Positions 1 to 8,604 are shown, counted from the first letter of the stretch. The stretch is DNA of 42,904 bases from Lachnospiraceae bacterium (GCA_022766905.1 JALEPU010000167.1:1-42904), one strand, 5' to 3'. A program made the numbers and translations. The notes: a model not told the origin generated them from the letters alone.

Positions 1-35
1 AAATCTAGCGCGTCTGCCAATTCCGCCACGCCCGC
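1..35 (-). tRNA. tRNA-Leu, 5' end only (cut by window edge)
   Basis: Read on the minus strand, this begins with a class II tRNA-Leu acceptor and D arm (GCGGGCGTGGCGGAATTGGC), then the 5' side of the anticodon stem (GCTAGA). The gene runs off the window, so the anticodon and variable arm are not visible. The family is known from the sequence style. Whether this copy is complete cannot be decided here. Confidence 0.75.
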
Positions 36-107
36 ACGTGTGTATTTCAACAAGTTAAACTTGCGAAAATCAAAATATTAAATTGTTTCACTGAGGTAGC
101 GTGACCG

Positions 108-142
108 AAATCTAGCGCGTCTGCCAATTCTGCCACGCCCGC
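108..142 (-). pseudogene. Broken tRNA-Leu copy (5' half only)
   Basis: These 35 bases match positions 1-35 with one mismatch (131 versus 24). They carry the same acceptor 5' strand, D arm and 5' anticodon stem of tRNA-Leu. Beyond position 108 on the minus strand the sequence diverges. There is no 3' anticodon-stem partner for CTAGA, no T arm, and no CGCCCGC to close the acceptor stem before the next copy begins at 35. It is therefore a fragment, not a functional tRNA. It may be a leftover from recombination between tandem tRNA genes. Confidence 0.7.
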
Positions 143-241
143 ATAAATAATTAATGTTTAACGTGACTTATATATATTACACTTTATTTTCAAAAAAATC
201 AAGTGTAATATTAGAATTAATATTTTCTAAATATAAAAATA

Positions 242-275
242 AATAACAAAAAGAACGCAGAAAACCGCGTTCTTT
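242..275 (-). terminator. Intrinsic terminator downstream of mazF
   Basis: On the minus strand a 9-bp perfect stem AAAGAACGC / GCGTTCTTT (267-275 with 250-258) encloses an 8-nt loop and is followed by a T-rich tail (TTGTTATTTATTTT). It lies about 35 bp after the mazF stop and probably ends the rex-nnr-alr-mazF transcription direction. Confidence 0.85.
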
Positions 276-307
276 CGTTACTGCTTACAAGTATATGTAA
301 GCCTTTA

Positions 308-655
308 TTAACCGTTTAAACCAAATGAAATTGAAATTGCTTTATTTATTGCGTCCATTGAGCTGTCGTCAACAGTTCCCATTTTTTCCTTCAAACGCTT
401 TTTGTCTATTGTTCTGACCTGCTCCAAAAGCACCACGCTGTCCTTTGAAAGCCCGCTGTTCACAGCGTTAATTGATATATGAGTAGGCAAATTAGCCTTT
501 GACTGCTGGCTTGTAATTGCCGCTGCAATAACTGTGGGACTGAAGCGGTTTCCCACGTCGTTCTGCACTATTAAAACAGGTCTTACTCCGCCCTGTTCCG
601 AACCGACAACCGGACGCAAATCTGCATAAAAAATATCTCCTCGTTTTATAATCAC
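308..655 (-). CDS. mazF: MazF/PemK-family mRNA interferase (toxin)
   Basis: This is a sequence-specific endoribonuclease of the MazF/PemK (EndoA/NdoA) family, about 115 aa, the usual size. The N terminus IIKRGDIFYADLRPVVGSEQ and the segment GGVRPVLIVQND are the classic beta-strand core, with the R-P and S/T residues of the active site; AAAITS and VVLLEQVRTID are further conserved strands. The reading frame opens with GTG at 664, but the GGAG box sits one base before it. The in-frame GTG at 655 has good spacing (10 nt) and gives the family-typical MIIKRG start. It lies just downstream of alr, as ndoA does in Bacillus. In Bacillus an antitoxin gene separates the two. Here only about 80 bp lie between alr and the toxin and no antitoxin can be read there. 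Confidence 0.9.
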   Translation of the reverse strand: MIIKRGDIFYADLRPVVGSEQGGVRPVLIVQNDVGNRFSPTVIAAAITSQQSKANLPTHISINAVNSGLSKDSVVLLEQVRTIDKKRLKEKMGTVDDSSMDAINKAISISFGLNG

Positions 656-737
656 TTCGTTCACACTCCGTTAAATTCCCTTTGTTACTTTATTCTTTCC
701 AAAAAATTCTAAAGTATACCTGGGAAGTAACGAAGTC

Positions 738-1931
738 TTACGGATTAACAACCGTTAAAGTCTCAGTCAGATAATCGATTACTTCCTTTTCTTTTCCATC
801 TTCATAAATAACTCTCGGTACTCGTTTGGAAACATCACAGACAAGCTCATAGTTGAATCGTCCTGACAAATCTCCCAGCTCTTCTGCCGAAATACAATTA
901 CTGCCATCCGGTCCCATCAGAGTAACCTCATCCAGAAGCTCTACATCTGCAATGTCTGTCACATCTACCATCATCTGATCCATACAGACTCTTCCTACAA
1001 TCGGAGCGTACTGTCCATGAATTAAAACCCTGCCTTTATTGGAAAGGGTTCTGGGATATCCGTCTGCATATCCTACCGGAAGAGTTGCGATCTTTCTTGG
1101 TTCTTTGGCAATGTAAAGATGACCATAACTAACTCCATCTCCCGGCTGGATTTCTTTTAAATTTACAATCCGGGTCTTCCATTCCATAGCCGGCCTTAAG
1201 ACAATCTCATCCATGGATACTTCCGGGGACGGATAAAGACCGTATGTCATAATTCCTGATCGTACCATATCCAGTTTAAAATCAGAAAGGTCCAGAATCG
1301 AGGCGCTGTTGGCTACATGTTTGACCGGAATCGAAATTCCCCTTTCTTCCAGTTTATTCACAAAATCAAGATAAATATCCATCTGTTTTCTGGCCGTTTT
1401 CTTATCCGTCTCATCAGCCTTCGCCATATGAGTAAACAATCCTTCCAGATACAGATTTGGAAGCTTCACAATTTTTTCAATTTCCATAAGGCTTTCTTCA
1501 CAAGGCAAAAATCCAATTCGATTCATTCCGGTTTCCAGTTTAATATGAATCGTCACTGTCTTTCCTTTCGCCTGTGCCGCTTTGGAAAGTCCCAGTGCTG
1601 TCTCATAGGTAAAAACTGCCGGTGTCAGATCATATTGAATAATGGTCTCATATTGACTTTCATGGGAATACCCCAGTAAAAGAATCGGATTTTTGATTCC
1701 TCCTTTTCGCAGCATCATACCCTCTTCTGCAAATGCCACGCCAAACCGGTCTACCCCAATCTTATTTAACGCATGAGCAATAGGAAGTGCGCCATGTCCG
1801 TAGCCATCTGCTTTGATGATTGCCATCACCATGACATCTTTTCCTACTTTCTCCTGTACTTTTGAAATGTTCCATTTGATTGCGTCTAAATCTACTTTTG
1901 CATAAACCCGTCTGTATGTGCTTTCTTCCAT
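738..1931 (-). CDS. alr: Alanine racemase
   Basis: This PLP-dependent enzyme interconverts L- and D-alanine for peptidoglycan. It is 397 aa, close to the usual 370-390. The PLP-binding lysine is K40 in AIIKADGYGHG. The second catalytic base is the Tyr of GVSYGHLY, and LPVGYADGYPR and GRVCMDQMMVDVT are conserved C-terminal domain motifs. The ATG at 1931 has a GGAGG box 9 nt upstream, and the first 40 bp of the gene overlap the 3' end of nnr, so the two are translationally linked. The nnr-alr-mazF order is common in Firmicutes. Nothing looks broken. Confidence 0.97.
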   Translation of the reverse strand: MEESTYRRVYAKVDLDAIKWNISKVQEKVGKDVMVMAIIKADGYGHGALPIAHALNKIGVDRFGVAFAEEGMMLRKGGIKNPILLLGYSHESQYETIIQYDLTPAVFTYETALGLSKAAQAKGKTVTIHIKLETGMNRIGFLPCEESLMEIEKIVKLPNLYLEGLFTHMAKADETDKKTARKQMDIYLDFVNKLEERGISIPVKHVANSASILDLSDFKLDMVRSGIMTYGLYPSPEVSMDEIVLRPAMEWKTRIVNLKEIQPGDGVSYGHLYIAKEPRKIATLPVGYADGYPRTLSNKGRVLIHGQYAPIVGRVCMDQMMVDVTDIADVELLDEVTLMGPDGSNCISAEELGDLSGRFNYELVCDVSKRVPRVIYEDGKEKEVIDYLTETLTVVNP

Positions 1932-3436
1932 CTTGCTTTTCCTCCTAAAGCCTCACTGATATGCTTTATGATGTCGTCTGCCATCAGGCTATATTCTCCA
2001 ACCTGATCCCTGGCCAGATCTCCTGCCCGTCCATGAAGAAAAACTGCCATCGCAGCACCTGAAAAAGGTTCCATGCCTGCCGCCAGCATTCCTGCTGTTA
2101 TCCCTGCCAGCACATCGCCGCTTCCTCCTGTTGCCATTCCGCAATTTCCTGTCTGATTCAGATAAAACCTGTCCTCCCCATTTGTCACAATGGTTCTGGA
2201 ATCTTTTAAAACCAGAGTAAGGTTCTTTTGTAATGCATAGGCCCTGGCCAGATTGATTCTGTCATTTTTCAGTTCTTCTACTGAATGTCCTGAAATCCGG
2301 CTCATCTCCAGAAGATGAGGGGTCACAATGACAGGAACCGGATAATCCTGAAAATAATCTTCACCGCTTTGTTCCATTCGGCTGATTTCATTCAATCCAT
2401 CCGCATCCAGTATAACAGACACTTTAGCACATTCCTTCAGTATATGCAAGAAGCTTCTGGTGATCTTGCCGGTTCCCATTCCCGGCCCAAATACGATCAC
2501 ATCTGCCCATTCTATGGCTTCCCGAAGTTTCTTTTCTCCATCCTGTCTCTTTTCATAAGTTGTTAAAATGGCTTCCGGTATTTTTGTCTGTAAAATAATC
2601 CGATTTGATTCCTGGGTAAAGATTCTTACCAGGCCGCTGCCGCAGCGGTAAGCAGCGCTGGCACATAAATATGCTGCTCCGGCCATATTTTTACTTCCTG
2701 CTATCACAAGAACTCTCCCATAAGTTCCTTTGTGAGAATCCGGTTTTCTTGCCGGAACCAGCGTCTCATCTCCCGGTTCGTAAGTAAATGTATTAGGATT
2801 TACCTGGCTGACTGCTTTTTGAGGAAAACCAATCTCTTTTACCACGACCTGTCCGGCAAAATCAGCTCCCGGATAGAGTAAAAGGCCGGTTTTAAGAAGA
2901 CCAAACGTAACCGTAAGATCTGCCAGAAATCCACATCCAAGGACTTTTCCTGTGGAAGCATCCACACCGGAAGGCACATCGATGGCAATCCGATACGCAG
3001 GTTTCCTGTTCAAGGCCTCAATGACTTCTTTTTGAATTCCACCTACTTCTCTTGTCAGCCCTACTCCGAAAATCCCATCTATAATAACATCGAACTCTCC
3101 CTCCGGCATCGTATCTTCCACCGGAATTCCCAGATTAGAAAGGATTTCCTTCTGGGCATGGTAAGAGTCACTTTCTTTTTTCAGTCCTCCGATTTCATAA
3201 AGAACCGTTTCATATCCCTGTTCTGTAAGCATCCGGCCAAGTGCCAGGCCGTCACCACCATTATTGCCTTTTTCAACCACAATAAGACACCTGCTATGGC
3301 TATCCAAATGCTTGATGACTTCTTCATATAAAGCCATGGCTGCTTTTTCCATTAAAACCATACCAGGTATCCCAATCTTATGGATTGAATAAGCATCAAT
3401 TGCCTGCATTTGTTCCCGATCAGCAATAAGTTTCAT
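1892..3436 (-). CDS. nnr: Bifunctional NAD(P)H-hydrate epimerase / ADP-dependent dehydratase
   Basis: This is a metabolite-repair enzyme of 514 aa that restores NAD(P)H from its damaged hydrated form. The N-terminal half (about 1-215) is the YjeF_N epimerase, with the GNNGGDGLALGR motif and IDVPSGVDASTG. The C-terminal half (about 225-500) is the ribokinase-like dehydratase, with GSKNMAGAAYL, FGPGMG, ILDADGLN and the nucleotide/catalytic motif NCGMATGGSGDVLAGI. The ATG at 3436 is preceded by GGAGGG at 5 nt. It overlaps alr downstream by 40 bp and follows rex by 16 bp, so rex-nnr-alr is probably one transcript. Confidence 0.95.
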   Translation of the reverse strand: MKLIADREQMQAIDAYSIHKIGIPGMVLMEKAAMALYEEVIKHLDSHSRCLIVVEKGNNGGDGLALGRMLTEQGYETVLYEIGGLKKESDSYHAQKEILSNLGIPVEDTMPEGEFDVIIDGIFGVGLTREVGGIQKEVIEALNRKPAYRIAIDVPSGVDASTGKVLGCGFLADLTVTFGLLKTGLLLYPGADFAGQVVVKEIGFPQKAVSQVNPNTFTYEPGDETLVPARKPDSHKGTYGRVLVIAGSKNMAGAAYLCASAAYRCGSGLVRIFTQESNRIILQTKIPEAILTTYEKRQDGEKKLREAIEWADVIVFGPGMGTGKITRSFLHILKECAKVSVILDADGLNEISRMEQSGEDYFQDYPVPVIVTPHLLEMSRISGHSVEELKNDRINLARAYALQKNLTLVLKDSRTIVTNGEDRFYLNQTGNCGMATGGSGDVLAGITAGMLAAGMEPFSGAAMAVFLHGRAGDLARDQVGEYSLMADDIIKHISEALGGKARWKKAHTDGFMQK

Positions 3437-3452
3437 CCAATCCCTCCATATT

Positions 3453-4118
3453 TTATTGTTCTTCTTTTTCTAATTCACTGTGAATCTTATAAGATAATGT
3501 CATCAGGCTTTCTGCCAGATGTACATTCTCCACGATCACATTCTCCGGCAAATTAAGGTCAATCGGGGCAAAATTCCAAAAGGCCTTAATACCAAAATTC
3601 ATCAGTTCCACTGCCATCTGTCTGGCGTGCTGTTTTGGCAAAGTCAATGCCGCGATCTTCACATCATTACTCTTAATAAAATCAGGGAGCTCATCGATAT
3701 CGTGAATGTCCACTCCACGCACACTGATGCCAACCAGTCTCGGATTTACATCAAAAAGGCCTACAATCTTAAATCCTCTTTTGTCAAAATCCTGATAATT
3801 GGCAAGAGCCTGCCCAAGATTACCTGCTCCTACAATAATGACATTATTGGTATGATTAAGGCCCAAGATCTTCCCGATTTCATTATACAGATATTGTACA
3901 TTGTAGCCGTATCCCTGCTGTCCAAAACCTCCGAAGTTATTCAAATCCTGTCGAATCTGGGAAGCAGTTACCTTCATTCTCTCACTCAGGTCTTTCGAGG
4001 AAATTCGTACCACTTCATTCTCCAGCAATTCGCCTAGGTATCTATAGTATCGAGGGAGCCTTTTTATAACTGCAGGTGATATTTCTTTTACATTCATGTC
4101 CTTTTTCATTTCTGCCAT
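3453..4118 (-). CDS. rex: Redox-sensing transcriptional repressor Rex
   Basis: Rex senses the NADH/NAD+ ratio and represses fermentation and respiration genes when NADH is low. The product is 221 aa. The N-terminal winged helix covers about residues 10-75 (PAVIKRLPRYYRYL, then RMKVTASQIRQDLNNFGGFG), followed by the Rossmann fold with VIIVGAGNLGQAL (GxGxxG). The frame extends up to 4199, but the ATG at 4118 has both AGGAAGGAG and GGGAG upstream, and the extension would run through the promoter at 4171-4199, so 4118 is the start. Rex diverges from an ABC-F gene, a pairing also seen around Bacillus rex (ydiH) and ydiF. Confidence 0.96.
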   Translation of the reverse strand: MAEMKKDMNVKEISPAVIKRLPRYYRYLGELLENEVVRISSKDLSERMKVTASQIRQDLNNFGGFGQQGYGYNVQYLYNEIGKILGLNHTNNVIIVGAGNLGQALANYQDFDKRGFKIVGLFDVNPRLVGISVRGVDIHDIDELPDFIKSNDVKIAALTLPKQHARQMAVELMNFGIKAFWNFAPIDLNLPENVIVENVHLAESLMTLSYKIHSELEKEEQ

Positions 4119-4170
4119 ATTATCTCCCAATCTCCTTCCTAAAAGGCACACGTATGCCACTGTATTCTTT

Positions 4171-4199
4171 ATTATACATGTTTGACAAATGACTGTCAA
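4171..4199 (-). promoter_or_regulatory. Promoter of rex-nnr-alr with an inverted repeat over its -35
   Basis: On the minus strand there is a consensus TTGACA (4194-4199), a 17-bp spacer and TATAAT (4171-4176). The spacer and -35 are covered by the inverted repeat TTTGACA-N6-TGTCAAA (4181-4200), placed where a repressor would block polymerase. It is not the Clostridial Rex consensus (TTGTTAA-N4-TTAACAA), so autoregulation is only a possibility. Confidence 0.8.
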
Positions 4200-4216
4200 A
4201 CAGAATTCTTTTTTTG

Positions 4217-4245
4217 TTTACACATTCTGTCCCTTATGTTACAAT
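4217..4245 (+). promoter_or_regulatory. Promoter of the ABC-F gene
   Basis: TTTACA (4217-4222), a 17-bp spacer and TACAAT (4240-4245) give a sigma-A-type promoter reading to the right, back-to-back with the rex promoter 18 bp away. The transcript would have a leader of about 100 nt before the AGGAGGG box and ATG at 4352. Confidence 0.7.
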
Positions 4246-4351
4246 ACAAAATAGTGTCAATCAGAAAGTTATACAGATGAGAGCGAAAACAGCGAACGCC
4301 TCAGACTGTGAACTAGATTAAACCATTTGGAAATTTTCAGGAGGGATTCCT

Positions 4352-6271
4352 ATGATTTTAGCCTGTCAGCAAATCAGTAAATCCTTTGGAACGCATCAGG
4401 TTTTGAAGGAAATTTCCTTTCATATAGAAGAAAATGAAAAAGCCACCATCGTCGGAGTCAATGGAGCAGGAAAATCCACTCTTTTGAAAATTATTATGAA
4501 TGAAATGTCTGCCGATGAAGGAGAGGTCATTTTAAGCAAAGGAAAGACCATAGGTTACCTGGCCCAGCACCAGGATACCAGTTCAGATCGTACGATCTAC
4601 GAAGAAGTATTAGAAGTAAAAAAAGATATCATTGCAATGGAAGAAAAAATCCGGAAGCTGGAAAAAGATATGAAACATGCCGGTAAAGATGAGCTTGACC
4701 AGTTGATGGAAACTTACGCCTCTTTGACCCATCGTTTCGAGTTAGCAAACGGGTACGCCTGGAAAAGTGAAATTACAGGTGTGTTAAAGGGGCTTGGATT
4801 TACGGAAGATGAATTCCAGAAAAGAATTTCTACCTTATCCGGCGGACAAAGAACCCGCGTTTTCCTTGGTAAGCTTCTGTTATCCCGCCCGGATATCATC
4901 CTTTTAGATGAGCCAACCAACCATCTGGATATGGACTCTATCCATTGGCTGGAGAATTTTTTATCAAACTATCGGGGAAGTGTACTGGTTGTCTCCCATG
5001 ACCGATACTTTCTTGATAAAATCGTAACAAAGGTAATTGACTTAGATCAGGGAAGAGCAGTCACTTACCGGGGTAATTATACCCAGTACAGCACCAAAAA
5101 AGAAGCTATTATCGAAGCACAGATTCGGGAATATGAAAATCAGCAAAGAGAAATCCGCCATCAGGAGGAAGTCATCACCAAGCTTCGTTCTTTCAATCGG
5201 GAAAAATCCATTAAACGAGCAGAAAGCCGGGAAAAAATGCTGGAAAAGATGGAGATATTAGAAAAGCCTGTGACTTATCAGCCTAAAATCCGGATTCGCC
5301 TGGAGCCTTCCGTTATAAGCGGAAACGATGTACTAACTATTGACAATCTGTCCAAGTCATTTAGCGAGCGCTTACTGTTCCACGAGCTTCATCTGGAAAT
5401 CAAACGGGGCGAGAAAGTAGCCCTGATTGGGAAAAATGGTACCGGAAAAACGACGATTTTAAAAATTATTAATAAATATCTGGCAGCAGATACAGGTAAA
5501 ATTGCCATTGGTGCCAAAGTCCGAATTGGATACTATGATCAGGAGCAGCAGGTTCTTCATGAGAATAAAACTATTTTTGATGAAATTTCAGATGCCTACC
5601 CGGCTCTTACTCATACCAGAATCCGCAATCTTCTTGCCGCCTTTTTATTTACCGGCGATGATGTATTTAAACCGATTCATTCTTTGAGTGGTGGAGAAAA
5701 AGGACGGGTATCCCTGGCAAAATTAATGCTTTCCAATGCGAATTTTCTTATCCTGGATGAGCCGACCAACCATCTGGATCTTTATTCAAAGGAAATTCTG
5801 GAGGATGCCATTAATAACTATGAAGGGACCGTATTCTATGTTTCCCACGACCGCTATTTTATCAATAAGACCGCTACCCGGATTCTGGATCTGACGGAAC
5901 AGGGTCTGATTAATTACAAAGGAAACTATGATTATTATCTGGAGAAAAAAGAAGAAGGTCTGATTACACCGGACAGTGGTTCCATTGTTTCGGAAACTGC
6001 AAATGAAACCAAAGTTTCCGAATCCAAAGAAGACTGGAAACAAAAGAAAGAAGCCCAGGCCAAAGCCAGAAAACGAGCCAATGATCTGAAAAAATGCGAA
6101 GCAAAGATTGCCCAGCTGGAAGAAGAACTGACTCTTTTAGAAGAAACCATGGCCCTTCCGGAAAATGCCAGCAGTTCTGCGAAACTTCTGGATCTTACCA
6201 AAGAGCAAAGCCAGAAAACAGAAGAATTAAACCTGCTCTATGAACAGTGGGAAGAACTGGCAGAAGAATAA
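4352..6271 (+). CDS. ABC-F family ATPase (YdiF-like), ribosome-associated
   Basis: The 639-aa protein has two ATP-binding cassettes and no membrane segments, which defines the ABC-F class of ribosome-binding translation factors. Cassette 1 has Walker A GVNGAGKSTLL (about 36-46), signature LSGGQRTRV and Walker B ILLDEPTNHLD. Cassette 2 has GKNGTGKTTIL, LSGGEKGRVSLAKL and LILDEPTNHLDL. Between them lies the charged helical linker (about 245-310) typical of the family. The last 100 residues are lysine/glutamate-rich coiled coil (about 550-639). Its place next to rex favours a YdiF-like housekeeping factor over an antibiotic-resistance ABC-F, but the subfamily cannot be fixed by eye. AGGAGGG precedes the ATG. 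Confidence 0.92.
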   Translation: MILACQQISKSFGTHQVLKEISFHIEENEKATIVGVNGAGKSTLLKIIMNEMSADEGEVILSKGKTIGYLAQHQDTSSDRTIYEEVLEVKKDIIAMEEKIRKLEKDMKHAGKDELDQLMETYASLTHRFELANGYAWKSEITGVLKGLGFTEDEFQKRISTLSGGQRTRVFLGKLLLSRPDIILLDEPTNHLDMDSIHWLENFLSNYRGSVLVVSHDRYFLDKIVTKVIDLDQGRAVTYRGNYTQYSTKKEAIIEAQIREYENQQREIRHQEEVITKLRSFNREKSIKRAESREKMLEKMEILEKPVTYQPKIRIRLEPSVISGNDVLTIDNLSKSFSERLLFHELHLEIKRGEKVALIGKNGTGKTTILKIINKYLAADTGKIAIGAKVRIGYYDQEQQVLHENKTIFDEISDAYPALTHTRIRNLLAAFLFTGDDVFKPIHSLSGGEKGRVSLAKLMLSNANFLILDEPTNHLDLYSKEILEDAINNYEGTVFYVSHDRYFINKTATRILDLTEQGLINYKGNYDYYLEKKEEGLITPDSGSIVSETANETKVSESKEDWKQKKEAQAKARKRANDLKKCEAKIAQLEEELTLLEETMALPENASSSAKLLDLTKEQSQKTEELNLLYEQWEELAEE

Positions 6272-6273
6272 AA

Positions 6274-6555
6274 GGGGTTGTTGCAAGTAAAGATAATCAA
6301 TCATGTCCCAAATACAGCCCATAATATAAAGCAAATTTTTCGGAATTTATGAAAAGGCATCATCTGACATGTTTATCCACTGTCTGTTTTGTAACTCGGA
6401 GCCGATACCTGACCAGGTATCGGCTCCTCAAACAACGCAACAGACAGTCACATATGCCAGATGATGCCTTTACTAAATTCAACGAAAAATGTGCAATCAT
6501 ATTATATGGGCTGTATTTGGACAAAGATATGATATCTTTACCTTGTAACATCCCC
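6274..6555. repeat. 282-bp imperfect palindrome (MITE-like or long hairpin RNA)
   Basis: The left arm (6274-6411) and right arm (6414-6555) are reverse complements over almost their whole length with small bulges. The centre is a perfect 14-bp stem, GGAGCCGATACCTG against CAGGTATCGGCTCC, with two bases between. Further matching blocks include CAAATACAGCCCATA, AGGCATCATCTG and the ends GGGGTTGTTGCAAG versus GGGGATGTTACAAGG. The arms differ by substitutions and short indels, as expected of an aged inverted repeat or of a structure kept by compensating change. It begins 3 bp after the ABC-F stop. The short reading frames inside it are by-products of the symmetry. No transposase is present, so a MITE is inference. 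A long RNA hairpin at the ABC-F 3' end is the alternative. Confidence 0.88.
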
Positions 6556-6634
6556 TATTCGCGTATAAATACCGAACGAGCTGTGCTCCAGCGGTGAAAT
6601 CATTCCGTTTTCACCACGTTTTGCAACCCTCCAT
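6556..6634. other. Spacer between palindrome and plsY 3' end
   Basis: There is no gene. A weak hairpin (GGTGAAA 6593-6599 with TTTCACC 6609-6615) lacks a T tract. GGAGGGTTGCAAAACG, read on the minus strand near 6616-6631, loosely resembles the left tip of the palindrome (GGGGTTGTTGCAA), so the element could in principle extend to here. Confidence 0.4.
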
Positions 6635-7282
6635 TTATTTGATTCCTGTGTCCACTTTCTGGCCCAGTTTACTTTCTGTGCCGGACATTAATCTCTTGAT
6701 ATTGGCTTTATGCCGATAAAATGCTGAAAAGGTATAAAGCAGTACAAGGAAAAAGATTCCCCATTGTCCCGGATAATAAAACAGCACCTGAATTGGCAGG
6801 GAAGCTGCCAGACAGAGGGAAGCAAGGGATACATAACGGGTCAGGGCACAGACGAGAATAAAAATTCCCATTCCTAAAAAGCCGATTCTCCAATCAAACC
6901 CTATCATAATAGCAGCCGTCGTTGCGATTCCTTTTCCGCCTTTAAATCCAAGCTGGAACGGATAATTATGTCCAAGTACTGCTCCGAGGCCTGCAAAAAG
7001 AATCAAAATCTTTTCGTTCGCTCCCGGTATCACAGGAACAACAAAATGTTTTACGATCATGACCCAGATCAGACCTTTACAGGCATCTCCCAAAAAGGTA
7101 AGGAGTGCCCAGGGAAAGCCTAAAGTCCTAAGGACGTTGGTGGTTCCTGCATTTCCGCTTCCATAATCTCTGATATCAATTTTATTGATTCTGCCAACAA
7201 AATACCCTGTCTGGAAACATCCAAATAAATATCCAACACCTAAAACTGCTCCCATTCCAAGGAGTGCATACATATTCATCAT
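6635..7282 (-). CDS. plsY: Glycerol-3-phosphate acyltransferase PlsY
   Basis: This integral membrane enzyme transfers the acyl group from acyl-phosphate to glycerol-3-phosphate, the first step of phospholipid synthesis. At 215 aa it has the family size, with about five hydrophobic segments. The three signature motifs are visible: [33 protein letters not shown] (phosphate-binding loop), and a conserved Lys/Arg-rich C-terminal tail. Its ATG overlaps the TGA of der (ATGA), so it is translationally coupled to der, an arrangement widespread in Clostridia. No clear terminator follows. The next structure downstream is the palindrome region. Confidence 0.96.
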   Translation of the reverse strand: MMNMYALLGMGAVLGVGYLFGCFQTGYFVGRINKIDIRDYGSGNAGTTNVLRTLGFPWALLTFLGDACKGLIWVMIVKHFVVPVIPGANEKILILFAGLGAVLGHNYPFQLGFKGGKGIATTAAIMIGFDWRIGFLGMGIFILVCALTRYVSLASLCLAASLPIQVLFYYPGQWGIFFLVLLYTFSAFYRHKANIKRLMSGTESKLGQKVDTGIK

Positions 7283-8604
7283 TCCTTCTCCTTCCTTTCT
7301 CTTGCAATAAACCGGATTGGAGTACCGCGGAATCCAAAGGTATTCCGGATCTGATTTTCAATATAACGTGTATAGGAAAAATGCATCAGTTCTTTGTCAT
7401 TGATGAACATCACAAAGGTTGGCGGTTTTACCGATACCTGAGTCATATAATAAATACGAAGTCTCTTTCCCTTATCAGAAGGCGGCTGTTTCATCGCCAT
7501 TGCTTCTGTCAGAATCTCATTCAGGACGCCTGTCTGAATCCGAAGCGTCTGATTTTCAATGACTGCATCAATAGTATCAAATAATTTCGGTAATCTCTGT
7601 CCTGTCTTTGCAGAAATAAAAATCAGTTCTGCATAAGGCATGTAGGCCAGTGTATTTCGAATTTCATTGGTAAATTTATAAATGGTTTTGTCATCCTTTT
7701 CAATCATGTCCCATTTATTAACCGCAATGATAACACCTTTTCCCCTTTCATGGGCAATGCCTGCAATTTTTGCATCCTGTTCCGTTACACCTTCTTTTGC
7801 ATCGATGACCAGAACTGCCACATCTGCCCGCTCTACTGCACTTACGGTACGAACAATGCTGTATCGTTCAATCTCTTCCTTAATCTTGCTCTTTCTTCGA
7901 AGACCTGCAGTATCAATAAAGACGTATTCCCGTCCATTTCTCACTACTTCTGTGTCAATGGCATCCCTGGTAGTTCCGGCAATATCGGAAACAATGACTC
8001 TTTCTTCTCCCAGAAGTTTATTGATAATTGAAGATTTTCCTACATTTGGTTTCCCGATAATCGCGATTCTCGGTCTGTCATCGTCTTCTTCCTGAAGCTG
8101 TTCTTTGGAAAAGTGTTTGACTACTTCATCCAGCATATCACCCAGACCGAGTCTTGAGGATGCAGAGATCGGAATCGGATCTCCCAGACCCAGGTTATAA
8201 AATTCATAAACATCTGTCATATATTTTTCAAAGCTGTCCACTTTATTTACCACAAGAAGAATCGGTTTGTGGGATCTTCTCAGCATATCAGCTACTTTAT
8301 AGTCTGCATCTACCAGCCCTTGCCTTACATCAACCAGAAAAAGAATGACATCTGCCGTCTCTATGGCCGTCTGTGCCTGGTTTCTCATGCTGGAAAGAAT
8401 AATATCATCACTTTCCGGCTCGATTCCCCCTGTGTCAATCATGGTAAAACTGTTATCCAGCCATGTAATATCGGCATAAATTCTATCTCTGGTTACACCG
8501 GGTGTATCTTTTACAATGGAAATCCTCTGGCCTGCCAGGGAATTAAAAAGGGTAGACTTACCAACGTTTGGTCTTCCTACGATGGCTACAATTGGTTTAC
8601 TCAT
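7279..8604 (-). CDS. der: Ribosome-assembly GTPase Der (EngA)
   Basis: Der is the double-GTPase needed for 50S subunit maturation. Its 441 aa match the family. The first G domain has [12 protein letters not shown] (P-loop), DTPG, DTGG and NKVD. The second has [12 protein letters not shown] (about residue 186), DTAG and NKWD. The C-terminal KH-like domain (about 355-441) ends in a short basic tail. An AGGAGGGG box precedes the ATG. The start overlaps the DUF512 gene stop by 8 bp (ATGAGTAA) and the end overlaps plsY by 4 bp, giving a tight operon. Confidence 0.98.
   Translation of the reverse strand: MSKPIVAIVGRPNVGKSTLFNSLAGQRISIVKDTPGVTRDRIYADITWLDNSFTMIDTGGIEPESDDIILSSMRNQAQTAIETADVILFLVDVRQGLVDADYKVADMLRRSHKPILLVVNKVDSFEKYMTDVYEFYNLGLGDPIPISASSRLGLGDMLDEVVKHFSKEQLQEEDDDRPRIAIIGKPNVGKSSIINKLLGEERVIVSDIAGTTRDAIDTEVVRNGREYVFIDTAGLRRKSKIKEEIERYSIVRTVSAVERADVAVLVIDAKEGVTEQDAKIAGIAHERGKGVIIAVNKWDMIEKDDKTIYKFTNEIRNTLAYMPYAELIFISAKTGQRLPKLFDTIDAVIENQTLRIQTGVLNEILTEAMAMKQPPSDKGKRLRIYYMTQVSVKPPTFVMFINDKELMHFSYTRYIENQIRNTFGFRGTPIRFIARERKEKE

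Noticed and set aside
4181..4200. A classical Rex operator in the rex promoter
   Set aside because: The inverted repeat is TTTGACA-N6-TGTCAAA, not TTGTTAA-N4-TTAACAA, so I record an operator-like repeat but do not claim Rex binding.
4352..6271. Antibiotic-resistance ABC-F (Msr/Lsa/Vga type)
   Set aside because: The neighbour rex and general form fit YdiF-like housekeeping factors. No antibiotic-resistance context, leader peptide or attenuator was seen.
6349..6597. Short reading frames on both strands within the palindrome
   Set aside because: They arise from the inverted-repeat symmetry, have no RBS, and their sequences resemble no protein.
6593..6615. Terminator of plsY
   Set aside because: The GGTGAAA hairpin has no T tract on the minus strand.
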